Shown: positions 17,688 through 26,754, counted from the first letter of the stretch. The stretch is 37,319 nucleotides of DNA from Bacteroidales bacterium (GCA_012517575.1 JAAYUQ010000160.1:1-37319), one strand, 5' to 3'. The notes: generated by a model not told the origin, from the sequence alone. Numbers and translations are program-made.

Positions 17688-19196
17688 ATGAAAAACAAAA
17701 TATTGGTTTTATGCTTAAGCGTCTTAACGCTGACAGGATGTTCGGACTATCTCGATATACGTCCTGAAGGAACGGTTCCATCATTAGGAATGGATTACAC
17801 AAAATCGGAAAATATTTTCAAACCCGTAAGTGCTGCTTATGCTTCTTTGCGTCCTTCGGAAGTACATGCCTTCAATTACATTTGCATGTTTGAAATTCCT
17901 TCCGATGATGCCGATAAAGGGAGCACCCCCGATGATAATCCCGAGGCAAGGGAACTGGATTCATTTACATTCGGTCCCTCAAACGGATTGATTGCAGGAC
18001 TTTGGAATGGCTATTACAACGTGGTAAGTGCTGCCAACAATGCCATCGGACAAATGCCATTGTTCGAAGCCAACATGATGACGGAAGCCAATAAACTGTA
18101 TGCTCGTCAATGTGAGGCTGAAGCCAAAGTGATTCGTGCCTATGCCTTTTTTAACCTGGTGCGAGCTTTTGGAAATGTTCCCATTGTGGATACGGTAATG
18201 ACTTCGGAACAATTGGCTTCCTTACATCAGTCAACACCTGCTCAAGTTTATCATTTTATAGAAAATGATTTGCAAGAAGCCATTCCGGTATTGCCGGCTT
18301 CTTATACCAAAGCCTATGCCGGACGTATTACTTCTTACACGGCTATGTCTCTAAAAGCAAAGGCTCACATGTACCATGCTTCCATTGAAAATGCACAGGC
18401 AAATTGGGATTCGGTGGCTTCGTTAACCGATCGAATCATGGCTTCAGGCCGATATAGCTTGCTCGACAATTTTAGAAGTGTTTTTTCCGTCGATCAGGAA
18501 AACAGCAAGGAATCGCTCTTTGAAATCCAAAGTTCAAGTTTGGGAGCATCATCTGGTGACAATTATCCTTACGTGATTTATGCATATGTGCAAGGACCAC
18601 GCAACAATGAACCGAGCAATATGCAAGGTTGGGGATTTAAAACCCCAAGCTCAGCATTGATTCAATTTTTTACTAACCGAGGTGAAACGGTTAGAGCTGC
18701 TACTACTTTTCTCTATCGTGGAACAAAAACACCTGAAGGGGACAGTATCAAAACAAAATGTCCGAATCCCGTTTACAATGGAAAAGTCTATACACCCTCT
18801 TCATACAATAAATGGAATTACAATGGTTACGGTTTTGATCACAATGTCCGCATTCTACGTTATTCCGAAGTCCTGCTGATGTTTGCTGAAGCCAAACTAA
18901 ATGGAGCAACGACGGGGAACACCAGCGGACAAACTGCCTTAAGTGCTGTAAATGAAATTCGTAGAAGAGCTAAGCTGACAGAATTAAATTCAGTAGCCGT
19001 ACAGGATGTATATGATGAACGCCGAGCTGAATTGGCTTTGGAAGAAAATAGATATTTTGATCTGATTAGGACTGGAAGAGCGCAAAGCGTTCTCGGAAGT
19101 AAAGGTTTTGTTGCTTCTAAGCATAATTTGTTCCCGATTCCAAGCACCCAAATGCAACTTAACTCAAATTTACGCCAAAATCCCGGTTATAATTAA
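17688..19196 (+). CDS. susD-like: SusD/RagB family nutrient-binding lipoprotein (beta-1,2-glucan locus)
   Basis: This 502-residue lipoprotein has a lipobox LTGC (C18) and a mature start SDYLDIRPEG, a classic SusD N-terminus. A helical TPR-like core is followed by the C-terminal SusD motif (VNEIRRRAKL, YDERRAELALEENRYFDLIR) and the ending LRQNPGYN. It works with the SusC just upstream as the lid of the transporter. The spacing of 12 bases implies translation from one message. Specificity for beta-1,2-glucan is inferred from the operon. The SusD family assignment itself is secure. Confidence 0.95.
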   Translation: MKNKILVLCLSVLTLTGCSDYLDIRPEGTVPSLGMDYTKSENIFKPVSAAYASLRPSEVHAFNYICMFEIPSDDADKGSTPDDNPEARELDSFTFGPSNGLIAGLWNGYYNVVSAANNAIGQMPLFEANMMTEANKLYARQCEAEAKVIRAYAFFNLVRAFGNVPIVDTVMTSEQLASLHQSTPAQVYHFIENDLQEAIPVLPASYTKAYAGRITSYTAMSLKAKAHMYHASIENAQANWDSVASLTDRIMASGRYSLLDNFRSVFSVDQENSKESLFEIQSSSLGASSGDNYPYVIYAYVQGPRNNEPSNMQGWGFKTPSSALIQFFTNRGETVRAATTFLYRGTKTPEGDSIKTKCPNPVYNGKVYTPSSYNKWNYNGYGFDHNVRILRYSEVLLMFAEAKLNGATTGNTSGQTALSAVNEIRRRAKLTELNSVAVQDVYDERRAELALEENRYFDLIRTGRAQSVLGSKGFVASKHNLFPIPSTQMQLNSNLRQNPGYN

Positions 19197-19278
19197 TATA
19201 TAGAAATTACCATCATCAATTTTAATCACTCAATTATTTAATTTAATTATGTTTAACTATTAAAAAAACAAATGCCTT

Positions 19279-20157
19279 ATGAAAAAAAATCGATTTTTTA
19301 GTGTACTTGCAATCGTAACTGCCCTTTTTATGGGTTTTACCTTTGCCGCTTGTAGTTCGGATGACGATGAAAATGGGGACAATAATAACGGTAAAATTGA
19401 TCCCTCTACTATCGCTACTACCAATCTGATTGCTTATTTTCCGTTCGAGGACAATGGTGTAGATCAGATTGCATCCTTATCTCCTGCTGCTCAACCCAAT
19501 GTGAGCTATGTAACAGGTCGTAGAGGAAAAGCTTATCAGGGAGCCGAAAATGCCTATTTCCTGTATAACCTTTCCAGCTCAAGCAAATTGGCTACCATGA
19601 CGCAAGGATTTACCGTTGCAGCATGGATTAAACCAACCAAAGTTTATGGTGATCCTGTTCCCATGATTTTCCAAATTGGAAAAACTTCGGACCGCTTCTG
19701 GGGAAATTTGACTTGGATGCAAGAACGTGCAGGTGATGCAACTGCAGGTGCTGCTATTGATTCATGTTACTATAAATTCTGCTTCCAGGCAGGGGGTTCG
19801 ACACAATGGCTGGCCGACGGATTCTGGAAAAAATTTATTCCGAACACATGGCAGCATCTTACACTCAGCTACGACGGAGCAACTTCGCAGTTCAGCGTGT
19901 ATATCAATGGTGTACTTTATCCCGAAAGATCAAAAGTTTTGAAAAATGCAACTGGCCAAAATGTTGGTAATCTTACCTTTACAGAAGCCGATAAGATGGT
20001 AATCGGCGGTTGGTTGACAAAAATTCTGGATAACGCAACAGATGCTTGGATGGGATGGTTCAAAGGAAATCTGGATGAATTTCGAGTATATGATAAAGGT
20101 TTGACTGCAACTGAAGTGAAGAACCTTTACGACGCCGAAGTTACACAAATTAATTAA
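19279..20157 (+). CDS. LamG/concanavalin-like surface lipoprotein, candidate beta-1,2-glucan-binding protein
   Basis: This 292-residue protein has a lipobox FAAC (C25) followed by SSDDDENGD, an acidic stretch typical of lipoproteins exported to the Bacteroidetes surface. Residues about 45-288 form one LamG-like jelly-roll domain: LIAYFPFEDN at the start, GFTVAAWIKP, NTWQHLTLSYDGATSQFSVYINGV, and FKGNLDEFRVYDKGLTATEVKNLY at the end. No catalytic residues of a concanavalin-fold hydrolase are evident, so binding rather than cleavage is expected. It lies 82 bases after SusD, in the position of a surface glycan-binding protein. The ligand is inferred to be the beta-1,2-glucan handled by the neighbours. 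A strong terminator-like hairpin follows the gene. Confidence 0.8.
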   Translation: MKKNRFFSVLAIVTALFMGFTFAACSSDDDENGDNNNGKIDPSTIATTNLIAYFPFEDNGVDQIASLSPAAQPNVSYVTGRRGKAYQGAENAYFLYNLSSSSKLATMTQGFTVAAWIKPTKVYGDPVPMIFQIGKTSDRFWGNLTWMQERAGDATAGAAIDSCYYKFCFQAGGSTQWLADGFWKKFIPNTWQHLTLSYDGATSQFSVYINGVLYPERSKVLKNATGQNVGNLTFTEADKMVIGGWLTKILDNATDAWMGWFKGNLDEFRVYDKGLTATEVKNLYDAEVTQIN

Positions 20158-20168
20158 TCATTTATCTG

Positions 20169-20210
20169 AATTCAGGGAAGGTGATCTTTTACCTTCCCTG
20201 AATTTTTTTA
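20169..20210 (+). terminator. Strong intrinsic-terminator hairpin inside the beta-1,2-glucan operon
   Basis: A perfect 14-base stem pairs AATTCAGGGAAGGT (20169-20182) with ACCTTCCCTGAATT (20191-20204) across an 8-base loop, followed by TTTTTATA. It lies only 12-17 bases before the start codon of the lipoprotein GH144 at 20222. It therefore either reduces read-through into that gene or protects the upstream message. Confidence 0.8.
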
Positions 20211-20221
20211 TAACATCTTTC

Positions 20222-21865
20222 ATGCAGAAAAAATATTTTGTATTTCTTCTCTTACCATTATTTTTCTTGGGATGCAAAAGTGAAGAACCTCAAGTTAAAG
20301 CTGTCAATGCTTACATTCAAAATGTGAGTATCAACGGCATTTTTGTATCCTCTGGTGGAACGGGTTACAATCTGCCAATAGATTCGGTTGTTATCTCAAT
20401 TGATTTTTCCGAAGCCATTGATAAATCAAAAATCAATCCCCAACATTTCTATATAAACAATGGCATTGATACTTCTTTTGTAGTGTTGGACGATACGGCA
20501 TCCCACAAATTAACTTTCAAAATAAAAAAACGACTTGAATACTACACCCAATATTCACTTTATATCTCTGAAGGAGAAAATCTTGGCGTCAATTTAATTG
20601 ACAGTTATCAATTCTCTTTCATTACCCAACTCGATTCCACTCCAAAATTCGCTGAAATTTCCGATGACAGCTTATTGACTTTGGTTCAAAAGCAGACGTT
20701 TCGATATTTTTGGGATTACGGACATCCTGTTTCAGGACTTGCAAGAGAACGCAGTGGTTCGGGCGAAACAGTAACCATTGGAGGTTCAGGTTTTGGTGTA
20801 TTGGCAACGCTTGTGGCTATCGAAAGAAGTTTTATTACCCGCCAACAGGGCTTTGAAAGATTATCCACCATTGTGAATTTTCTGAATACAAAAGCCGATC
20901 GTTTTCACGGCGTTTTTGCTCACTGGATGAACGGGACAAGCGGAAAAGTGCAGCCTTTCAGCGAAAAAGACAATGGCGCCGATTTGGTGGAAACAGCTTT
21001 TATGATGGAAGGTTTATTGACGGTTCAACAATATTTTAAAAATGGAAATCGTGAAGAAAAAAACATGTGCGACACCATTCAAAAAATGTGGGAAGACGTG
21101 GAATGGAACTGGTTTCAACAAAACGGACAACAAAAACTTTATTGGCATTGGTCGCCCAACTATGGTTGGGCAATGAATATGCCTGTTACCGGTTGGAACG
21201 AAGCTTTGATTGTCTATATTCTGGCAGCGGCGTCTCCAACTTATTCAATCGAAAAATCGGTTTACGACAACGGTTGGACTCGGAATGGGGCTATCAGAAA
21301 CGGGAAAACGTTTTACGATATTCTGCTTCCTCTGGGCGAAGATCGGGGTGGACCGTTATTTTTTACGCATTATTCATTCTTAGGACTTGACCCGAGAAAT
21401 CTATCGGATACTTATGCTAATTATTGGATGCAAAATACAGCTCATACAAAAATAAATCATCGTTATTGTATTGCCAATCCGAAAAAAAATTTTGGTTATA
21501 GTGCTGATTGTTGGGGTCTCACAGCAAGTGATTTCCCGGGAGGATATACTGCTTCATCCCCCAATAACGACAACGGCACCATTGCACCTACCGCAGCATT
21601 GTCATCCTTTCCCTACACACCTGAAGAAAGCATGCGCGCACTGCACTTTTTCTACTATGTTCTGGGAGATAAAATCTGGGGCGAATATGGTTTTATGGAT
21701 GCGTTCAACTTGAACAAACAATGGTTTTCCAATTCTTATCTGGCAATTGACGAAGGCCCTATTATCGTAATGATTGAAAATTATCGTTCCGGCTTACTTT
21801 GGAATTTGTTTATGCAAAATGAAAATGTTCGGCAAGGATTGGGAAAATTGAGATTCAGTTTTTAA
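20222..21865 (+). CDS. GH144-type endo-beta-1,2-glucanase, lipoprotein
   Basis: This 547-residue lipoprotein has a lipobox FLGC (C18) followed by KSEEP, which fits a surface-export signal. Residues about 25-137 form an Ig-like domain of the SbsA/Big_5 kind (VVISIDFSEAID, FSFITQLDS). The GH144 (alpha/alpha)6 domain (about 150-545) has FRYFWDYGHPVSGLARERS (160-178), TIGGSGFGVLATL (185-197), FHGVFAHWMN (228-237), NGADLVETAFMMEGLL (251-266), WHWSPNYGW and FFTHYSFLGL. It is likely the surface endo-beta-1,2-glucanase that starts polymer breakdown before SusCD import. It belongs to the operon by order and strand but is separated from it by a terminator hairpin, so its expression may be lower or independent. 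GH144 assignment rests on recognised core motifs. Confidence 0.85.
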   Translation: MQKKYFVFLLLPLFFLGCKSEEPQVKAVNAYIQNVSINGIFVSSGGTGYNLPIDSVVISIDFSEAIDKSKINPQHFYINNGIDTSFVVLDDTASHKLTFKIKKRLEYYTQYSLYISEGENLGVNLIDSYQFSFITQLDSTPKFAEISDDSLLTLVQKQTFRYFWDYGHPVSGLARERSGSGETVTIGGSGFGVLATLVAIERSFITRQQGFERLSTIVNFLNTKADRFHGVFAHWMNGTSGKVQPFSEKDNGADLVETAFMMEGLLTVQQYFKNGNREEKNMCDTIQKMWEDVEWNWFQQNGQQKLYWHWSPNYGWAMNMPVTGWNEALIVYILAAASPTYSIEKSVYDNGWTRNGAIRNGKTFYDILLPLGEDRGGPLFFTHYSFLGLDPRNLSDTYANYWMQNTAHTKINHRYCIANPKKNFGYSADCWGLTASDFPGGYTASSPNNDNGTIAPTAALSSFPYTPEESMRALHFFYYVLGDKIWGEYGFMDAFNLNKQWFSNSYLAIDEGPIIVMIENYRSGLLWNLFMQNENVRQGLGKLRFSF

Positions 21866-21903
21866 AATTGATCCAAATATAGGAACCAACTTGCTAAAAA
21901 ACT

Positions 21904-21942
21904 AAATCAGCGCTTCCCGAAAACTTCAGAAAGCGCTGATTT
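21904..21942. terminator. Bidirectional terminator between GH144 and the PII-like gene
   Basis: A perfect 12-base inverted repeat, AAATCAGCGCTT (21904-21915) and AAGCGCTGATTT (21931-21942), has a 15-base loop. The converging genes end on either side. T-rich sequence follows on the plus strand, and the A-run before the left arm supplies Ts for the minus strand. Confidence 0.8.
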
Positions 21943-21970
21943 TATAGTCAAAATTCATTGGTATTTGAAA

Positions 21971-22267
21971 TTACATACCGTCTTCAATAGTCCACACAAA
22001 AGCACGAATTCCCATCACATCAGAAGTTGCATCCAATGCCCTTAATTCTTCCAGTATAGGCTGAACTTTTTCATCCGAGACAACTGTAATAATAGCACTG
22101 TTTAATGAGGGCCATGCATGGCTTCCATAATGAGGTTCACCAGTTTTGGAACCACGTCCTTTTACTTGTTCCCAACTTGTAAATCCTCTTACATGATGAT
22201 TTACATACAGTGATTCAAGAATCTGCTGATAAAATCCCTGATCGAAAACTATAAATACTGCTTTCAT
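21971..22267 (-). CDS. Small PII-like protein downstream of an RND pump gene
   Basis: This is a 98-residue protein if read from the ATG at 22265-22267. A longer reading from 22330 adds 21 residues, but that extension crosses an intergenic hairpin and lacks family character, while MKAVFIVFDQ is a natural beta-strand start. The sequence MKAVFIVFDQGFYQQILESL ... HYGSHAWPSLNSAIITVVSD ... GIRAFVWTIEDGM resembles small PII/CutA-like (DUF3240-like) ferredoxin-fold proteins that often sit beside RND efflux genes. I infer a trimeric cytosolic sensor or modulator of the pump. The ligand is unknown. It lies 190 bases after the RND gene on the same strand and may have its own leader. Confidence 0.7.
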   Translation of the reverse strand: MKAVFIVFDQGFYQQILESLYVNHHVRGFTSWEQVKGRGSKTGEPHYGSHAWPSLNSAIITVVSDEKVQPILEELRALDATSDVMGIRAFVWTIEDGM

Positions 22268-22287
22268 AAATTTTTTATTTTTGTTTG

Positions 22288-22340
22288 TTGATGGAAGTGA
22301 AAAAGGAGAGATATTGAATGCTTCCTTCACATTCCATCAA
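22288..22340 (-). repeat. Inverted repeat in the leader of the PII-like gene
   Basis: TTGATGGAAGTGAA (22288-22301) pairs with TTCACATTCCATCAA (22326-22340) with one bulged base, around a loop of about 24 bases. No T-tract follows on the minus strand, so it is not a simple terminator. It could be a processing site, a stabilising stem, a leader regulatory structure or an operator. Confidence 0.55.
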
Positions 22341-22456
22341 CTTTGTCAATATTTTGAATAGAACATTTACTAATTGAATCAAACTTTTTTCTTTATAAGG
22401 CTTTATGGTATTTCACTTTTCCTCAATATCTTCAAAAGTTTTAATCCATTTATAAA

Positions 22457-25400
22457 TCAAGATTTAATTGTTTTCTGAGTCTTTTCTGCCTCTTTTTCGT
22501 ACTTATGGTAATTACGTGTAATACCGAAGCCAGCAAAAATAGCATAAAGTGTAGGTACAATTAGCAATGTCAAAATCGTAGAGACCGTTAAACCTCCAAT
22601 GATGGTTACTGCCATAGGCTTCCATATTTCCGAACCCTGAGAACTACTAATGGCTAAAGGTATCATTCCCAAAATGGTAGTTGCTGTGGTCATTAATACT
22701 GGACGCAAACGAGAACGACCTCCACTAACTATTGCACGGATAATTCCCATTCCTCTTTCTCTATTCAAATTGATATAATCCACCAACACTATACCGTTTT
22801 TCACTACAATTCCTACCAGCATAATGATACCAATCATGGACATCATATTTATGGTTCCTCCCGTCATAAACAATGCCAATACCACCCCTGATAGCGCAAA
22901 AGGTAAGGCAAACATGATAATGAAGGGATAAGTGAGTGACTCAAACTGAGAAGCCATAACTATGTAAACCAGCATAATGATAATAAGCAGCAATGCTGTC
23001 AGGTCGGAAAAAGATTCCTGTTGATCCTCATACGAACCGGTAATAAGAGTATCGACTCCATCAGGAATATTCATTTTTTTGATTTCATCGTTAAGCGCCT
23101 TAACACCTTTATCAATTGTTGTACCCGAGATAGTAGAAGAAACGGTAATAACACGTTCACGATTTTTTCTTTCGATAAATGGAGGAGTGAGTGTTTCAAC
23201 AACTTTTCCCAAATCTTTTAATCGAATGGCTTGACCCATACTATTGTAAATTAGGATGTTTTCAACATCTTCTATCGACTGGCGATATTCCGGAGCGTAA
23301 ACAACCCGAATCGTATATTCATCACCTTCTTCTCGATAGAGACTGGCCGACAAACCGTTGATTCTGTTTCTCAAAAAAGTTGAAGCGGTCGAAATATTCA
23401 GTCCGTTAAGCGCCAACTTATCACGGTCAAATTCAACCTGATACTCGGGAGAATAGTCTCCACGACTAATGATAGTGTTTACTAACCCGTGAATGTTGCC
23501 AATTCTGTCAACCAATTCTTTGGCAACCTGATCGGTTTTTTCAAAATCATAACCGTAAATTTCAACATCAAGCGTCGATTGTCCACCCATTGTTCCCATA
23601 TTTCCACCGGCAGTTACACTTGATTTGCTGATTTCCAAAAAGGACTTCAAATCGTTTCGCATACTGTCGGCAATTTGGAAGATGGTTTTATCTCGTTTTT
23701 CGACATCCGATAAGCTCAAGGTAAACGAAATAATATTGCTTCCGGTATTTTGAATAGAACCAAAAATATTGGTACTGCTGGCCTGACCGACAGAATAATT
23801 TATCGTTTCTATTTCGGGATATTTTTTCTGCCAAAGCCGAGTGAGGTTGGCTGCTGTTTGCTTGGTGATTTCCATTCTCGTTCCAACAGGTAATTCTATG
23901 GAGGCGCTGATACGTGAATTATCCTGAGCAGGAATATATTCGGTACCTATAGAAATCAACGGCAACAAACTCAAAATGAAAAATCCAGCGGCCATGGCGA
24001 CAGTCTGCCATCTGTGGCGAACCGTCCAGTTGACAATATTGGCATACCATGTATCTAAATTGTCGAGAAACTTTTCAACTGGTGCATAGAGAATGGTAAA
24101 CAAACGCGAATGATGCGGATCCAAGCGAAGCATTTGGGATGTGAGCATAGGCGTCAGCGACAAGGCGCAAATCATTGAAACAATAATGATAATGGTTACC
24201 ATCCAACCCAACTGTTCAAAAAGAATTCCGGCCAATCCTCCTACCAAAGTCAAAGGAAAGAAAACGGCTACAATAGTAAGTGTAGAAGCTACGATAGCTG
24301 TGGCAACTTCATTGGTTCCATGAATTGCCGCACTGGCCGGTCTACTCCCCTTTTCAATATGTTTGGTAATGTTTTCGAGCACCACAATGGCATCATCTAC
24401 CACCATCCCGATTGCAATGGAAAGCGAACTCAAAGAAATAATATTCAATGTTCCTCCTGTCGCCGCCAAATAAATAAATGCCGCAATTAAGGAAATAGGA
24501 ATGGTTAAGATGATAATAATGGTTGCTCTCCATCTTCCCAGGAAAAACAAAACAACCAACACTACAAAAAGAAATGCATACAGAATGGTTTCTTCCAGTC
24601 CAGCAATCGTATTCTTTATGTTATCAGAAGTATCGTTAATTATATTCAACTTTACGTCGGAAGGAAGGGATTTTTCTATTTCCGGCAGCTTTTCGCGAAT
24701 AGCATTAGCAATAGCAACTGTGTTGGCGCCACTCTGTTTTTGAATGACAAGAGTAGCTCCCTGTACTCCATTAGTATAGCTTTCCTGAACACGTTCCTGA
24801 TGACCATCATTTACAACCGCAATATCCGACAGGTAAACATTCTTCCCGTTGAAAGTACCAACAACTACCTTATTCATGTCCGCGGGGTTCGTAAATTCGC
24901 CTTGTACACGAACCGTATAAGTTTTACTTCCCAAATCCATTGAACCGCTTGGCGTATTTACGTTTTCGAGTCGGATGCTCTGACCAATAGATTCAATGGT
25001 GAGATGATAAGCTTCCAACTTTACAGGGTCAACATAAACCTGAATCTCTCTTTCCGGAGCACCATTGATTGTAACTGAACCTACGCCATTGATACGAGCC
25101 AAAGGATTCGCCACGTTGTCATCCAAAATTTTATAGAGAGCCGGCAAACTTTTGTCTGCAGTAGCCGATATCATCATAATAGGAATCATATCGGTACTGA
25201 ATTTGAAAATTACCGGATTACTTGCTGCTTCAGGTAGATAAGGCTTTACAAGTTCCAGTTTGTCTCTCACATCATTGGCCAATACATCCAAATCGTAACC
25301 AAATTCAAATTCCAAAATTACTACCGATGTATTTTCTTTTGATGTTGAATGAATATTTTTCAAATTTTCAACTGTGTTCAAAGTATTTTCCAATGGTCGG

Positions 25401-25591
25401 GTTACATTATTTTCAATATCCAATGCACTGGCACCACTGTAATTGGTTACCACCATTAAAACATTTGGCTCTATATCGGGTAACAAATCTATCGGCAATT
25501 TACTTAATGAAAACAAACCTAATATGATCACTCCAATAAAAATTAAGGAGGTAGTAATAGGCTTTTTAACCGAACTTTCGTATAAACTCAT
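22457..25591 (-). CDS. RND efflux pump inner-membrane transporter (AcrB/HAE1 type)
   Basis: This 1044-residue protein has the usual length and duplicated layout of RND transporters: a first membrane helix (about 12-30), a large periplasmic loop, a helix bundle (about 335-500), a second helix and periplasmic loop (about 530-840), and the final bundle (about 850-1020). D399 and D400 in GMVVDDAIVVLENI correspond to the proton-relay aspartates of AcrB. The extended HME metal-pump signature is not evident, so drug, dye or lipid export fits better than metal export, but substrate cannot be read. It follows the membrane fusion gene by 69 bases in the tetR-tolC-MFP-RND operon. Confidence 0.95.
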   Translation of the reverse strand: MSLYESSVKKPITTSLIFIGVIILGLFSLSKLPIDLLPDIEPNVLMVVTNYSGASALDIENNVTRPLENTLNTVENLKNIHSTSKENTSVVILEFEFGYDLDVLANDVRDKLELVKPYLPEAASNPVIFKFSTDMIPIMMISATADKSLPALYKILDDNVANPLARINGVGSVTINGAPEREIQVYVDPVKLEAYHLTIESIGQSIRLENVNTPSGSMDLGSKTYTVRVQGEFTNPADMNKVVVGTFNGKNVYLSDIAVVNDGHQERVQESYTNGVQGATLVIQKQSGANTVAIANAIREKLPEIEKSLPSDVKLNIINDTSDNIKNTIAGLEETILYAFLFVVLVVLFFLGRWRATIIIILTIPISLIAAFIYLAATGGTLNIISLSSLSIAIGMVVDDAIVVLENITKHIEKGSRPASAAIHGTNEVATAIVASTLTIVAVFFPLTLVGGLAGILFEQLGWMVTIIIIVSMICALSLTPMLTSQMLRLDPHHSRLFTILYAPVEKFLDNLDTWYANIVNWTVRHRWQTVAMAAGFFILSLLPLISIGTEYIPAQDNSRISASIELPVGTRMEITKQTAANLTRLWQKKYPEIETINYSVGQASSTNIFGSIQNTGSNIISFTLSLSDVEKRDKTIFQIADSMRNDLKSFLEISKSSVTAGGNMGTMGGQSTLDVEIYGYDFEKTDQVAKELVDRIGNIHGLVNTIISRGDYSPEYQVEFDRDKLALNGLNISTASTFLRNRINGLSASLYREEGDEYTIRVVYAPEYRQSIEDVENILIYNSMGQAIRLKDLGKVVETLTPPFIERKNRERVITVSSTISGTTIDKGVKALNDEIKKMNIPDGVDTLITGSYEDQQESFSDLTALLLIIIMLVYIVMASQFESLTYPFIIMFALPFALSGVVLALFMTGGTINMMSMIGIIMLVGIVVKNGIVLVDYINLNRERGMGIIRAIVSGGRSRLRPVLMTTATTILGMIPLAISSSQGSEIWKPMAVTIIGGLTVSTILTLLIVPTLYAIFAGFGITRNYHKYEKEAEKTQKTIKS

Positions 25592-25660
25592 AAATTTTTT
25601 AAATTTAGAACTAAGTAATTTAAACAGATTATTTTAAAAAACTTTGCTCAGTCAATATTT

Positions 25661-26683
25661 TTATTTAACTAAATTTACTTTTCTACCATCAGCCAGTTTT
25701 GTCTGACTTGAAACGACAACCTGATCGCCATCATTCAAACCGGAAATGATTTCATATTCATTACCCAAACGACGACCCAATTCGACTTTCTGAAAAATTA
25801 CCGCACCATCTTTGTAAACATAAACAAAATATTCACCCGAGCCCGTTTGTTTTACTACTGCCATATCGGGGACAACAATTCTCTTGGCCGTTCCAAAATT
25901 AAGTTCTACCCTTCCAAACATTCCGGGACGAACTTTATAATTGCTGTTGTTCAACTTAATTTCTACAGAAAATGACCGCGTGCGCTCATCGATAGTGGGA
26001 TAAATCAAACTTACTTTCCCTTGAAAAGTTTGTCCTTCAAAAATATCAAAACGAATGGTTGCGGGCATGCCAAGTTTAACCTGAGCGTAATATGATTCAG
26101 AAACATTTATCACCAATTTTACGGGGTTGATCTGCATAACTGTCAGAATTGGCAACTGCCCGCTATAAATATCTCCGTTATCGTAGTTGCGCGCCGTAAC
26201 AACACCGGCTGTCGGGCTCAACAAATAAGTATTCTCAGCCAGATTCTGCAAATTGGTTTTTGCCACATCCAGCTGCAGTTTGGCATTATCCAATTCTTGC
26301 TGTGAAGCGCCACCTACACTGAAAAGTTCAGCAACTCGATTATACATTCGCTGATAATTTTCTACTTGTGTTTCGAGATTCGATAGGTTGGCTGCATCCA
26401 TTTGTACCAGCCTTTGACCTTTTGATACAAAGGCACCAACTTCTACCATAATTTTTCTTATTCTTCCGGGAGTTGAGGGAGAAATATTATTTTTAACTTC
26501 CGGTAGTACCGTAGCCGTAAGTTGAGCAGTTTGTTCAACATCCTGAATTTTCACCTGCTGAACCTGCACGTTTGGAATTTCTTCTTCCGCAGCCTTTTTC
26601 TTTGCATCTCCCGATTTTCCGCATGATACAAGCCCTATCGTTAAGGCCAACATCATTATTCCGAATTTTTTCATCCTTTTCAT
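25661..26683 (-). CDS. RND efflux periplasmic adaptor (membrane fusion) lipoprotein
   Basis: This 340-residue protein has a lipobox GLVSC (C21). It has the AcrA/HlyD adaptor layout: a barrel-sandwich/lipoyl half (VKNNISPSTPGRIRKIMVEVGAFVSKGQRLVQMD, about 62-97), a short alpha-hairpin (about 100-150), the second lipoyl half (YLLSPTAGVVTARNYDNGD), a beta-barrel (VKLVINVSESYYAQVKLG) and a C-terminal membrane-proximal domain. It links the inner-membrane RND pump to the TolC-like channel. It lies between those two genes on the same strand. The start at 26683 gives MKRMKKFG; the ATG three codons later is an equally plausible start. Confidence 0.94.
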   Translation of the reverse strand: MKRMKKFGIMMLALTIGLVSCGKSGDAKKKAAEEEIPNVQVQQVKIQDVEQTAQLTATVLPEVKNNISPSTPGRIRKIMVEVGAFVSKGQRLVQMDAANLSNLETQVENYQRMYNRVAELFSVGGASQQELDNAKLQLDVAKTNLQNLAENTYLLSPTAGVVTARNYDNGDIYSGQLPILTVMQINPVKLVINVSESYYAQVKLGMPATIRFDIFEGQTFQGKVSLIYPTIDERTRSFSVEIKLNNSNYKVRPGMFGRVELNFGTAKRIVVPDMAVVKQTGSGEYFVYVYKDGAVIFQKVELGRRLGNEYEIISGLNDGDQVVVSSQTKLADGRKVNLVK

Positions 26684-26754
26684 TTGAATGTCTGTAATTG
26701 ATTATTAATAAATTAATTTCTGTTTTTAATTTTATGTCAGAGTTTTAAAAGAAA

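Noticed and set aside
22268-22330. Longer N-terminus for the PII-like protein starting at 22330
   Set aside because: The extra 21 residues cross an inverted repeat and lack the beta-strand start of the family; MKAVFIVFD is the natural beginning.
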